DNA of 5,927 nucleotides from Peptococcaceae bacterium UBA7185 (GCA_002491065.1 DKVF01000082.1:1-5927), one strand, 5' to 3'. Counted from the stretch's first letter, positions 1 to 5,874 are shown. Notes: a model not told the origin generated them from the sequence alone. Translations and numbers: made by a program.

Positions 1-17
1 AAATAAATCCTGAACCA

Positions 18-46
18 ATTATACTGGAATATTTTGTGAATGACAA
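18..46 (-). promoter_or_regulatory. Sigma70/sigmaA-type promoter firing leftward off the window
   Basis: On the minus strand the -35 hexamer TTGTCA (46 to 41, 5 of 6 consensus) is followed by a spacer of exactly 17 bp and a perfect -10 TATAAT (23 to 18). Transcription would begin near position 11 and run off the left edge. This implies a gene to the left, transcribed away from the DUF2628 gene, so the 1-297 gap is a divergent intergenic region. The gene it drives is not in the window, so its identity is unknown. Confidence 0.6.
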
Positions 47-152
47 GAATTTTCCTTCGACATTTTGTGCTGTATAGTTTAGTACATCAACATCTTAACA
101 AAGAATAGACTCACTTTTATGTGGGCTGCAGGGATTCTCCTGGTTAATGCAA

Positions 153-168
153 TATTTCACGTGAAACA
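153..168. other. parS: Chromosomal parS (ParB-binding centromere-like) site
   Basis: The 16-mer TATTTCACGTGAAACA matches the Bacillus-type parS sequence TGTTTCACGTGAAACA at 15 of 16 positions. The only mismatch is A for G at 154. The 12-bp core at 155-166 is a perfect palindrome. By family knowledge such sites are loaded by ParB/Spo0J, which spreads along DNA and guides origin segregation and SMC loading, and they cluster near oriC in most bacteria. The site lies in the gap between divergent promoters, not in a gene. Neither parA nor parB is in the window, so function is inferred from the match alone. CACGTG occurs nowhere else in the window. Confidence 0.8.
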
Positions 169-180
169 TTTTGCCTATTG

Positions 181-217
181 TCTTTGTAAGAGAAAACCCA
201 TTTTTCTCTTGCAAAGA
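181..217. repeat. Near-perfect 16-bp inverted repeat (hairpin) next to parS
   Basis: The arms 181-196 and 202-217 are complementary over 16 bp with a single T/G wobble (T187 with G211), around a 5-nt loop (CCCAT, 197-201). The sequence on either side is not a T-run on either strand, so it is not a classic intrinsic terminator. The right arm overlaps the -35 hexamer of the proposed DUF2628 promoter, so it could be an operator or a structural element. It starts 12 bp after parS. Its role is unknown. Confidence 0.6.
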
Positions 218-237
218 TGGCACAAAACAAGTATAGT
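209..237 (+). promoter_or_regulatory. Likely promoter of the DUF2628 gene
   Basis: TTGCAA at 209-214 (4 of 6) is separated by 17 bp from TATAGT at 232-237 (5 of 6). The start of transcription would be near 244, giving a leader of about 54 nt to the ATG at 298. If right, an in-frame upstream ATG at 217 lies outside the transcript, which supports the shorter protein. The -35 overlaps the right arm of the inverted repeat at 181-217, a possible point of control. Confidence 0.45.
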
Positions 238-297
238 GAAATAAAAGGAATTGTTATTCACATTTACAATTTACATTATGAAAAGGGAGAGAACCGC

Positions 298-807
298 ATG
301 GATGTAGCTTCACTTAAAACAAAGGATTGGCGCAAAGAATACAGCGCATTTATCGGGGAAAGTAAAAAAGTCGATTATTACACAAAAAAATTTGAAGAAA
401 TGAAGCGCAAACAGAGTAAAATCAGCTTCAACATTTGGGGATTGCTGTTCAACTTTTACTGGTGTTTTTACCGCAAAATGTTGGGCTGGCGATGTATCGG
501 TATGGGGCTCAGCCTGGGTACACTGTATCTTAATTTTGCTTTTGGCTGGTCTACAGTTTCCATGGTAGTTTCTTTGGTACTATCTCTGTTTTTTGGATTT
601 TTCGGCAATTATTGTTATATGAATTATGTAGAGCGTTCTATTGCCCGAGCTATAAATATGGATAGCGCAAAAAAGGAGAAATATTACAAAGAAAACGGCG
701 GGGACGGCACAAAGATTCTTCTCTGCATGATTTTCGTATGGCTGGTGATGATGTTTGCCCTCACGGCATCCTTTGGCCTTCCGGCTTCTACCCTGCCGTT
801 GGAATAA
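298..807 (+). CDS. DUF2628-family small membrane protein
   Basis: This encodes a 169-residue protein of unknown biochemical function that resembles the DUF2628 family. The family signature is visible as an aromatic segment at about residues 44-61 (FNIWGLLFNFYWCFYRKM), a hydrophobic stretch at about 65-103, and the conserved GNxxYxxxxxxxIxRA-like segment at about 103-118. A last membrane segment spans about 139-160. A charged, Lys-rich N-terminus of about 40 residues precedes the membrane region and is probably cytoplasmic. I chose ATG 298 because GGAG (286-289) lies 8 nt upstream and the likely promoter (209-237) is downstream of the in-frame ATG at 217. That longer form would be 196 residues, with its start inside an inverted repeat and no SD. 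It appears monocistronic and ends facing the reductase gene. The family call is by pattern recognition and no function is assigned. Confidence 0.75.
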   Translation: MDVASLKTKDWRKEYSAFIGESKKVDYYTKKFEEMKRKQSKISFNIWGLLFNFYWCFYRKMLGWRCIGMGLSLGTLYLNFAFGWSTVSMVVSLVLSLFFGFFGNYCYMNYVERSIARAINMDSAKKEKYYKENGGDGTKILLCMIFVWLVMMFALTASFGLPASTLPLE

Positions 808-879
808 AGCAGAAAAATCACCCGCTATTACAGAGCAAAAAATACATTGGCTTCCGTCAAATACCTTCTTATATACGCA

Positions 880-934
880 AAACCCCTGATAAAAGGCTTC
901 TGCATACAATGCATTATACCTTTATCAAGGGTTT
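880..934. terminator. Long imperfect hairpin, probable bidirectional terminator
   Basis: This lies in the convergent gap between the DUF2628 gene (+) and the reductase gene (-). Arms pair as 880-885 with 929-934, 887-893 with 921-927, and 895-896 with 919-920, interrupted by one C/A mismatch and one bulged A. The apical region contains a second perfect stem, TGCAT (901-905) with ATGCA (909-913). On the plus strand the stem is followed by TTTCTATTT; on the minus strand by GGGGTTTTG. Both tails are short for an ideal intrinsic terminator, but location and symmetry fit a shared one. The rest of 808-966 shows no gene. Confidence 0.55.
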
Positions 935-966
935 CTATTTAACCGCTCTCAAGCTTATTTTTAAGC

Positions 967-1587
967 TTACCGAATAAAATTGGTATTGATCTTTGCTTCT
1001 CTCTGCGGCAGTTCCAAGCCTGCGTCTTTTCCCGCTTGAATGGACTTCATCAGCCAAGCCATGTTGAGCCCCAGCGTACGCATGGTCTGCATTCCTTCGC
1101 CGTCCTGTTTTACTTCTTCCGGCGTGTTGCCATGTACCATATTCCAATATTGAGAGCCTACAATGAGCATATTGCTGATAGTAAAGTATTTATTGATTTG
1201 TTCAAACGTCGCTGTAGCGCCGCCACGACGGCAACTCATGACAGCTGCTGCCGGTTTATAAGCGAACAGATTGCCCCGACCATAAAAAGCTCTATCCATA
1301 AAAGATGTCAGCATACCGGAAGCTGAGGCGAAATGCACCGGAGAACCAAATACAAAAGCATCGGCCTCTTCCACTTTATCCAAAAATTCATTTACTGTAT
1401 CTGCAATGACACAACGCCCTGTCTTCAAACAAGCGCCGCAGCCCAAGCAACCAGAAATCGGCTTCGTACCTACCTGAAAAATTTCTGTTTCAATGCCTTC
1501 CTGCTCCAATGCAGCGGCTACCTCACACAGTGCAGTATAGGTGCATCCCTTCGCATGAGGACTTCCATTAACCAATAGTGTTTTCAT
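967..1587 (-). CDS. Flavodoxin-family NAD(P)H-dependent FMN reductase / iron-sulfur flavoprotein
   Basis: This is a 206-residue cytoplasmic flavoprotein of the flavodoxin-like fold. Residues 7-16 (NGSPHAKGCT) form the FMN phosphate-binding loop seen in NADPH-dependent FMN reductases. A compact cysteine motif C47-x2-C50-x2-C53-x5-C59 matches the CX2CX2CX4-7C motif of iron-sulfur flavoproteins and would be able to hold a [4Fe-4S] cluster. Residues 81-92 (GSPVHFASASGM) form the second flavin-contacting loop. It would transfer electrons between NAD(P)H or ferredoxin, FMN and the cluster; the partner is unknown. ATG 1587 is preceded by GAGGAGGGG, 10 nt upstream, so I reject the longer in-frame start at 1635. 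The start overlaps the 3' end of the transporter gene by 20 nt, implying an operon with translational coupling. A small 7-bp hairpin (951-968) overlaps the stop codon. Confidence 0.85.
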   Translation of the reverse strand: MKTLLVNGSPHAKGCTYTALCEVAAALEQEGIETEIFQVGTKPISGCLGCGACLKTGRCVIADTVNEFLDKVEEADAFVFGSPVHFASASGMLTSFMDRAFYGRGNLFAYKPAAAVMSCRRGGATATFEQINKYFTISNMLIVGSQYWNMVHGNTPEEVKQDGEGMQTMRTLGLNMAWLMKSIQAGKDAGLELPQREAKINTNFIR

Positions 1588-3178
1588 TGAACAACAACCC
1601 CTCCTCGGTAATTTCAGCAATGCGATATTCATCATTCATCTGCAATTGCTCATAAATAATCCAATGCGCACCCCATTCATCATTGTGCGCCAATGCCTGC
1701 GCATAAGCTACAGCTTCCAATTTGTCACCGCAGTTGATAGCTTCCTCACTGCCGTCCACAATGCCCAGCGCCAGCATTTTCTTATAGGCAGCCTCCGATA
1801 AGCCGGTGAAGATAGTACGTACACCCTGCAGAGCCAGCGAATCTTTAATCTTGCCCAGCGTAATAATTCCTGTAATATCTACCACCTGCGCATGACTCAT
1901 ATTGAGTACTACAATATCAGCGCCTTTACATTTTACTTCTAAAGAGCTGATAATGCTTTCAGATACAAGGAAAAACATTTGTCCCTGAATGCTGAAGGAC
2001 TTAATATATTTCTGGTTGGCACTGCAGGGAACCGGATATTCTTCCAGATACCCATTGGCAACGCTGAACAGCATAGCCAAGGCCGATACCATCGTGCCGA
2101 TTGCCACTGCAAAAGTCAAGTCCACCACAACAGTCAGCACAGTTGTAATGGCAATCACTACAAAAGCTTCTTTTGAGGCACGAGCCAAACGATAACTTTC
2201 CCCATACTCAATCATACGCAGTGCTGTCCCCATCAGTACACCGCCCAGTACCGCCAGTGGAATGCCTGCCGCCAAATCACCAAACACAGCAATCAACAAA
2301 ATCAGCACCAAAGCATGAATAATCCCTGACATACGGCCACGACCGCCGGCATTGACATTCACTACGGAACGGGCAATAGCACCGGTACCAATTAAGAAGC
2401 CAAAGCAGGCTGCCACAGTATTGGCAATCCCCTGCCCTAAAATTTCTCTGTCGCTGTCATGTTTGGTACCGGTCATCTCATCTACCACAAGAGCAGACAA
2501 CAACGATTCAATCGCGCCCAAGAGCGCCAGTGTCAGCCCCGCCTGGCAGAGATCCATGATATTCATAGCAAAAAAATTTGGAATCTGCAGCGACGGCAGC
2601 GCCAAGGGAATCTGCCCCACCACATAAGCCTCCGGCATAGGCAGCCAGACCTTAGAAACTACTGTCCCTACAATCACGGTAATGATGGCATACGGCAGCT
2701 TTTTATTAATCATAGGCAGTATCAGCATCAATATGATAGACAATGTGCAAAGTATAGGACTCATATTGAAATACTTAAACTGGTTGATAAAAATCAACAT
2801 GCCAATCCCATTGGTAAATCCCACCATAACCGGTTTGGGAATCAAGCGAATATATTTACCCAGCTTCAACAATCCCATAATGATTTCGAAGATGCCGGCC
2901 AAAATCATAGAAGCGACTAACCCTTCCAACCCATACTTGTCTGCCATGCTTACCAGCACAACTGTCATTGCACCAGTAGGCCCGGAAATCTGCGCTTTGG
3001 TACCACCAAACATTGAGGCCAAAATCCCTGTGCAAATGGCGCCATACACACCAGCAGCAGCACCCGCGCCGGATAATACACCGAAACTAAGTGCCAATGG
3101 CAATGCAACAAAGGCCACGGAAATCCCGCCGATAATGTCACCCTTTAAGGTAGACAGAATTTCTTTCTGTATAAACAT
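1568..3178 (-). CDS. SulP/SLC26-family anion transporter with C-terminal STAS domain
   Basis: This is a full-length SulP permease of about 536 residues in the cytoplasmic membrane. The N-terminal transport domain begins with the family's DIIGGISVAFVALPLALSFG segment (about residues 14-33), then the SGPTGAM signature (about 65-71), the ESLLSA...D-MTG-x-HDS-x-REI-x-GQG-x-AN block (about 224-253) and TGAIAR (about 265-270). A cytoplasmic STAS domain covers about 390-500, with DITG (about 434-437) where many STAS domains have D-S/A-S/T-G. Known SulP substrates include sulfate, bicarbonate and C4-dicarboxylates; the substrate here cannot be read from sequence. ATG 3178 has GGAG 9 nt upstream. In-frame TTG codons at 3196 and 3193 also follow a purine-rich SD (GGGAGAGGG at 3207 to 3199) and would add six or five residues; either is possible. 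It is the first gene of an operon, and the flavoprotein gene starts inside its last 20 nt. Confidence 0.9.
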   Translation of the reverse strand: MFIQKEILSTLKGDIIGGISVAFVALPLALSFGVLSGAGAAAGVYGAICTGILASMFGGTKAQISGPTGAMTVVLVSMADKYGLEGLVASMILAGIFEIIMGLLKLGKYIRLIPKPVMVGFTNGIGMLIFINQFKYFNMSPILCTLSIILMLILPMINKKLPYAIITVIVGTVVSKVWLPMPEAYVVGQIPLALPSLQIPNFFAMNIMDLCQAGLTLALLGAIESLLSALVVDEMTGTKHDSDREILGQGIANTVAACFGFLIGTGAIARSVVNVNAGGRGRMSGIIHALVLILLIAVFGDLAAGIPLAVLGGVLMGTALRMIEYGESYRLARASKEAFVVIAITTVLTVVVDLTFAVAIGTMVSALAMLFSVANGYLEEYPVPCSANQKYIKSFSIQGQMFFLVSESIISSLEVKCKGADIVVLNMSHAQVVDITGIITLGKIKDSLALQGVRTIFTGLSEAAYKKMLALGIVDGSEEAINCGDKLEAVAYAQALAHNDEWGAHWIIYEQLQMNDEYRIAEITEEGLLFNENTIG

Positions 3179-3198
3179 TTTTACTTTCTCCAACAAAG

Positions 3199-3207
3199 CC
3201 CTCTCCC
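3199..3207 (-). promoter_or_regulatory. Alternative SD that favours a TTG start for the SulP gene
   Basis: GGGAGAGGG on the minus strand sits just upstream of TTG 3196 and TTG 3193. GGAG within it is 6 and 9 nt from them. A second SD (GGAG, 3191 to 3188) serves ATG 3178, so two nested starts are both supported. The same 10-mer AGGGAGAGGG recurs at 3301-3292 in the leader. Confidence 0.4.
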
Positions 3208-3279
3208 TTTTACTTTCTTATTCACACCGCACAAATTTTATGCGTCTATATCATGCCAACGGAAAGTCGGCAGTTATTT

Positions 3280-3285
3280 ATTATA
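3280..3285 (-). promoter_or_regulatory. Possible -10 element of the SulP-flavoprotein operon
   Basis: A perfect TATAAT on the minus strand, immediately preceded by TG, lies about 100 nt upstream of the SulP start. I see no good -35 hexamer at 16-18 bp. A second TATAAT at 3374-3369 also lacks one. The promoter may depend on an activator or I may have the wrong -10. The 3197-3411 stretch is otherwise AT-rich with no gene. Confidence 0.3.
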
Positions 3286-3411
3286 CACCTACCCTCTCCC
3301 TCTGGCTAGTGAATTTTTTATTTTTATGCATTTTTCTTGGTATTAATCTTACATGCTTTCTTAAAATTATTATAAATAGTGTCTATATATACAAGATTCC
3401 TATTCGTTCTT

Positions 3412-3449
3412 AAAAAAAGGTTGTGCCGTCAACCCGCGACACAACCTTT
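3412..3449 (-). terminator. Intrinsic terminator of the HTH gene
   Basis: On the minus strand AAAGGTTGTG (3449 to 3440) pairs perfectly over 10 bp with CACAACCTTT (3425 to 3416) around a 14-nt loop. It ends in a run of seven T (3418 to 3412), three of them in the stem. It starts 18 nt after the HTH stop codon, so that gene is transcribed alone and does not read into the SulP operon. Confidence 0.85.
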
Positions 3450-3467
3450 CCAGATACAACCCTCTCT

Positions 3468-3758
3468 TTATTCCATAAAATCTAAATCTTCCGCATCTTT
3501 TATCAATGCGCGCATCTGTGCTAAAAATTGCCGCACCTCATCATCAGAAAGGAGCAACAATAAAAATATAAGCGATGACACAGAAAAAGAATGTTTGCCC
3601 CGTTTCAGGTCAGTATAATTACGGGTTGTTACCTGTAGCAGTTCCGCCATCCGTTCTTGAGAATAGCAATGCTTGTTTCGGTACTGTTCTGCCAGATCAC
3701 GAAGGTATGGTTGAAATAATTTTGTACAGGAATGCAGAATAAATCCTCCTTTCTTCAT
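3468..3758 (-). CDS. Small helix-turn-helix (XRE/Cro-like) putative regulator; start codon in doubt
   Basis: This small protein is 96 residues by the conventional ATG and contains one DNA-binding-type helix-turn-helix. Numbered from ATG 3758, SQERMAELL (33-41) is helix 2, the turn is near QVT (42-44), and TRNYTDLKRGK (45-55) is the recognition helix. A Leu-rich segment (60-70) and an acidic C-terminal helix follow, probably for packing or dimerisation. It would bind DNA as a transcription regulator; the target is unknown. Coordinates use the only standard start codon available. However, a 10-nt perfect SD lies inside this frame (3754-3745) and the likely promoter leaves only about 8 nt before ATG 3758, so translation more likely starts at CTG 3737, giving 89 residues. 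It is monocistronic, with its own promoter and terminator. Confidence 0.75.
   Translation of the reverse strand: MKKGGFILHSCTKLFQPYLRDLAEQYRNKHCYSQERMAELLQVTTRNYTDLKRGKHSFSVSSLIFLLLLLSDDEVRQFLAQMRALIKDAEDLDFME
3745..3754 (-). promoter_or_regulatory. Perfect 10-nt SD inside the conventional HTH reading frame
   Basis: AGAAAGGAGG is fully complementary to the 3' tail of Bacillota 16S rRNA. It spans codons 2 to 5 of the ATG-started frame. Seven nucleotides downstream is an in-frame CTG (3737), and an in-frame ATT (3740) lies 4 nt downstream. No ATG, GTG or TTG is in range in this frame, so the site argues for a non-canonical start. Confidence 0.7.
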
Positions 3759-3772
3759 TTAGATTCAGAAAG

Positions 3773-3801
3773 ATTATACCCCGTTCTGCCACCTGTTTCC
3801 A
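3773..3801 (-). promoter_or_regulatory. Sigma70/sigmaA-type promoter of the HTH gene
   Basis: On the minus strand TGGAAA (3801 to 3796, 4 of 6) is followed by a 17-bp spacer and a perfect TATAAT (3778 to 3773). Transcription would start near 3766, leaving about 8 nt before ATG 3758 and about 28 nt before CTG 3737. The rest of 3759-3889 contains no gene and no clear terminator for the DUF4097 gene upstream. Confidence 0.6.
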
Positions 3802-3889
3802 TGGAGCCCTCTTCTAAATACTGCATATTTTCGCATAATTTCTGTTTTTATGGAATATTTTTTGTTTTATTCACAACCTTGTCAATCAA

Positions 3890-4861
3890 TTACTCAGCAA
3901 ACTTCACCGTATCCAACGTAATGTTGCCTTCTTCGCTGTTCACGGACAAAATATTTTCTCCCCTGCCTTCCAAAAGCAACAAATCCTGCTCGGTCAACGC
4001 TGTGGGAATTCGTTTCTTCCAGGGCTTTCTCTTGCTGGAAGCCGTAAGCACGCCTCTGTCTGTGTGTAAATCCAGCAACAGGTTGTCCGTCCATTTTTTC
4101 GTGCCCACATGAATATCCCCCCACTCACTGGAAAGCTCCCAAATGCCCTTTATTTTACTTGTAAGCGCTTCCAAATCACCGGACCTACTGTGATACCTCC
4201 AGTAACGCAACTCGTTGTCCAACAAATTTGTATCGCCATCCATATTCTCTATATCCAGATGGTGAATCCGGCTGCGAGTAATGTCAATTGTTGAGGTATT
4301 GCTCTGCAATTCAGCCTTTTGCAAATCCGCCTTATACAGCTCTATAGAGCCGTAGGCTACATCTGCAGTCAATTGTTTGCCCTTGCATTGATAAAATATA
4401 GCGTGTAAACGATCTCCATAGACAGCCAGCTCATCATAGCTGCGTTTGGGCAACAGTACACGCATGGTCAGATTGTCCTTATAGCGGTTGCCGTAGGCAT
4501 TGGCAGTTACAGGATACTGGGCCAGTCGAATCACTAATCTTCCCGTTTCATCCTGTTGCCAAACAGCACGCTGATTGACATAACCACTTCCGTACAGCTG
4601 CACTTTAATTTCACGCACATCATAACTGGAAGCAACCTCCACAGCGACCCCTTCTGCATGAAGCTCCACAGCTTGTACACCTTCTGCGCTGATGGTTTCA
4701 CTGTCGGCTACTTCCACTTTAGGTAAGCCGCCGCGCCAATCAAACAAATTATAACCCAGAAGCAACAAAAACAACGCACCAAACACAAGCCAGCCAATCA
4801 ATAACAACCATAAAGGCTTCCCTTTTTTCCATATCCGCAAGGTCCGCAGCCGCACATACAT
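3890..4861 (-). CDS. Membrane-anchored DUF4097-type beta-repeat protein (putative adhesin-like)
   Basis: This 323-residue protein has a short basic N-terminus (residues 1-16, many Arg and Lys), one strong membrane segment at about 17-38, and then a long extracytoplasmic region rich in short alternating beta-strands, for example EAxxVELHAEGVAVEVASSYD-like and DGDTNLLDNEL-like turns. This pattern is typical of DUF4097/DUF2807 proteins, which form right-handed beta-helix-like stacks. Some members act in envelope-stress systems, but no function can be assigned here. No LPXTG or other sorting signal is seen, so the N-terminal segment is the anchor. Starts GTG 4867, GTG 4864 and ATG 4861 are all in frame behind a weak SD (GGA at 4874-4872). 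I chose ATG, which has the best spacing of 10 nt. It has its own promoter and 145 bp separate it from the deacetylase gene. Confidence 0.7.
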   Translation of the reverse strand: MYVRLRTLRIWKKGKPLWLLLIGWLVFGALFLLLLGYNLFDWRGGLPKVEVADSETISAEGVQAVELHAEGVAVEVASSYDVREIKVQLYGSGYVNQRAVWQQDETGRLVIRLAQYPVTANAYGNRYKDNLTMRVLLPKRSYDELAVYGDRLHAIFYQCKGKQLTADVAYGSIELYKADLQKAELQSNTSTIDITRSRIHHLDIENMDGDTNLLDNELRYWRYHSRSGDLEALTSKIKGIWELSSEWGDIHVGTKKWTDNLLLDLHTDRGVLTASSKRKPWKKRIPTALTEQDLLLLEGRGENILSVNSEEGNITLDTVKFAE

Positions 4862-4892
4862 CACCACCAGTTCCGTCGTTTCAGTTCTTTTT

Positions 4893-4922
4893 ATTGTATC
4901 ACAAATCGAAGCCCTGTCACAA
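4893..4922 (-). promoter_or_regulatory. Extended -10 promoter of the DUF4097 gene
   Basis: On the minus strand TTGTGA (4922 to 4917, 4 of 6) is 18 bp from TACAAT (4898 to 4893, 5 of 6). TACAAT is preceded by TGA, giving the TGn extended -10. The leader to ATG 4861 would be about 25 nt. A second upstream pair, TTGACA (4994 to 4989) with TATGAT (4969 to 4964), has a 19-bp spacer and is weaker. Confidence 0.6.
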
Positions 4923-5006
4923 CTCTAAAACAGTGATTTTTCAGAGTTTCTTCTGCAGCCTGTATCATAGATTCCAGAAACACCATTCTGTCAAACCAGT
5001 ATTCTA

Positions 5007-5843
5007 TTAACGTCGCTGTGCCAACACATCCTCTATGCTGTATTGGTACATATCCCAGCGCCCCAACGTTAAGGGATCATCTCCTGCCAGCACGTTGACA
5101 GGCTCCACCGTAAATGCCAACTGAATCCCCTCTTGTGCCAATACCCTCTTGGCTATATCGTTGTAATGCCCGTAAGGATAAGAAAAATATTGGGTGCCCT
5201 GTAATTTTTTCACTGAACGCGCCACATCCTCTGCCAACTCCCCTTCTGATACCGTTGTCAATTTTCCCTTTCCGTTCCATGATAACTCGTGGAGATTGTC
5301 AGTATGACTAGCAAATTGAAACGTATCTTTCATTTCTTTGATCTCCGGCCAGCTGAGATACTGCAATCCTGCTGCTCGAAATTCCTGAGGATGCTCCTCA
5401 ATCCAACCTGTTAACGCAAAAATAACAGCTGTATATCCCGCCTCACGCAGCACAGGCATCGCATAAATTTTATTGCTGAGATATCCATCGTCAAAGGTAA
5501 TCACAACACATTTTCCTGGCAGTTCTTCTTTTCCCTGTACAAAATCATCCAGCTGCCGCAAACTGATGGTATGGTAACCCTGCGCTTTCAACGTGGCAAT
5601 ATCCTGCGTAAACTGCTCTACGCTCACTGCCACGTTATTGTCTGCAAACATACCGGTCATCGCGTCCTGCGGCAAAAGGTGATGATACATCAGCACTGGC
5701 ACACTTGCCTGTGTAAGATCACTCTCTGCCTGCGTCGAGTTCTGCTCTAGTTGCGCAATTGTCAACGTAAACCATCCCAACATCAATAACACACCGCAAG
5801 CCAAAGCTATTGGCAATGCATCCTTTTCCCGAAAATATCGCAT
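5007..5843 (-). CDS. Membrane-anchored polysaccharide deacetylase (CE4, IcaB/PgaB-like)
   Basis: This 278-residue carbohydrate esterase family 4 protein should remove N- or O-acetyl groups from a surface glycan outside the cytoplasmic membrane. A membrane or signal-anchor segment spans about 10-30. Family landmarks follow: VPVLMYHHL (48-56), motif 1 TFDDG (116-120; D118 catalytic base, D119 metal ligand), motif 2 H180-T-D-N-L-H185 (metal ligands, with the H-T-x3-H spacing seen in IcaB/PgaB-type enzymes rather than the usual HxxxH), motif 3 SYPYG (221-225) and motif 4 around R262-W263. I see no motif 5 LxH near the C-terminus, which ends shortly after motif 4; this is common in this short clade but may affect activity. 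The substrate could be poly-N-acetylglucosamine or peptidoglycan; sequence does not decide. ATG 5843 is preceded by AGGGTGA. No terminator is visible downstream. Confidence 0.85.
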   Translation of the reverse strand: MRYFREKDALPIALACGVLLMLGWFTLTIAQLEQNSTQAESDLTQASVPVLMYHHLLPQDAMTGMFADNNVAVSVEQFTQDIATLKAQGYHTISLRQLDDFVQGKEELPGKCVVITFDDGYLSNKIYAMPVLREAGYTAVIFALTGWIEEHPQEFRAAGLQYLSWPEIKEMKDTFQFASHTDNLHELSWNGKGKLTTVSEGELAEDVARSVKKLQGTQYFSYPYGHYNDIAKRVLAQEGIQLAFTVEPVNVLAGDDPLTLGRWDMYQYSIEDVLAQRR

Positions 5844-5874
5844 AAAAAATCACCCTACCTTTTTTGATAGGGTG
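5844..5874 (-). promoter_or_regulatory. Terminator-like hairpin that contains the deacetylase SD
   Basis: On the minus strand CACCCTATC (5874 to 5866) pairs with GGTAGGGTG (5859 to 5851) over 9 bp with one T/G wobble, around a loop of six A. It is followed by A and six T (5849 to 5844) directly before ATG 5843. The 3' arm carries the SD (GGTGAT register). It could be an attenuator, a translational switch, or the terminator of a gene to the right. The 5875-5927 remainder shows no gene and no convincing promoter. Confidence 0.65.

Noticed and set aside
217..297. Longer N-terminus for the DUF2628 protein starting at ATG 217
   Set aside because: The ATG is at the end of an inverted repeat, has no SD, and lies upstream of the likely transcription start. 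ATG 298 has a well-spaced GGAG, and family similarity begins only after it.
951..968. AAGCTTA/TAAGCTT 7-bp stem with TTTT loop at the flavoprotein stop codon
   Set aside because: Only two G-C pairs per arm and no T-run after it on the minus strand; too weak to call a terminator.
1588..1635. Longer N-terminus for the flavoprotein starting at 1635
   Set aside because: The strong SD is at 1598-1606 for ATG 1587, and the flavodoxin fold begins directly with MKTLLVNGSP; the extra 16 residues are translated from the SulP tail in another frame.
2682..3413. 243-codon open frame on the plus strand opposite the SulP gene
   Set aside because: It is a shadow of the SulP gene: no SD, no recognisable domain, and its composition follows antisense reading of membrane codons.
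3857..3885. Perfect TTGACA (minus strand 3885-3880) upstream of the HTH gene
   Set aside because: The -10 at 17 bp is AAAAAT, a poor match, and a better promoter with TATAAT lies closer to the gene.
4924..4947. Possible hairpin CTCT(G)AAAA/TTTTAGAG as deacetylase terminator
   Set aside because: The stem is AT-rich with a bulge and is not followed by a T-run on the minus strand.
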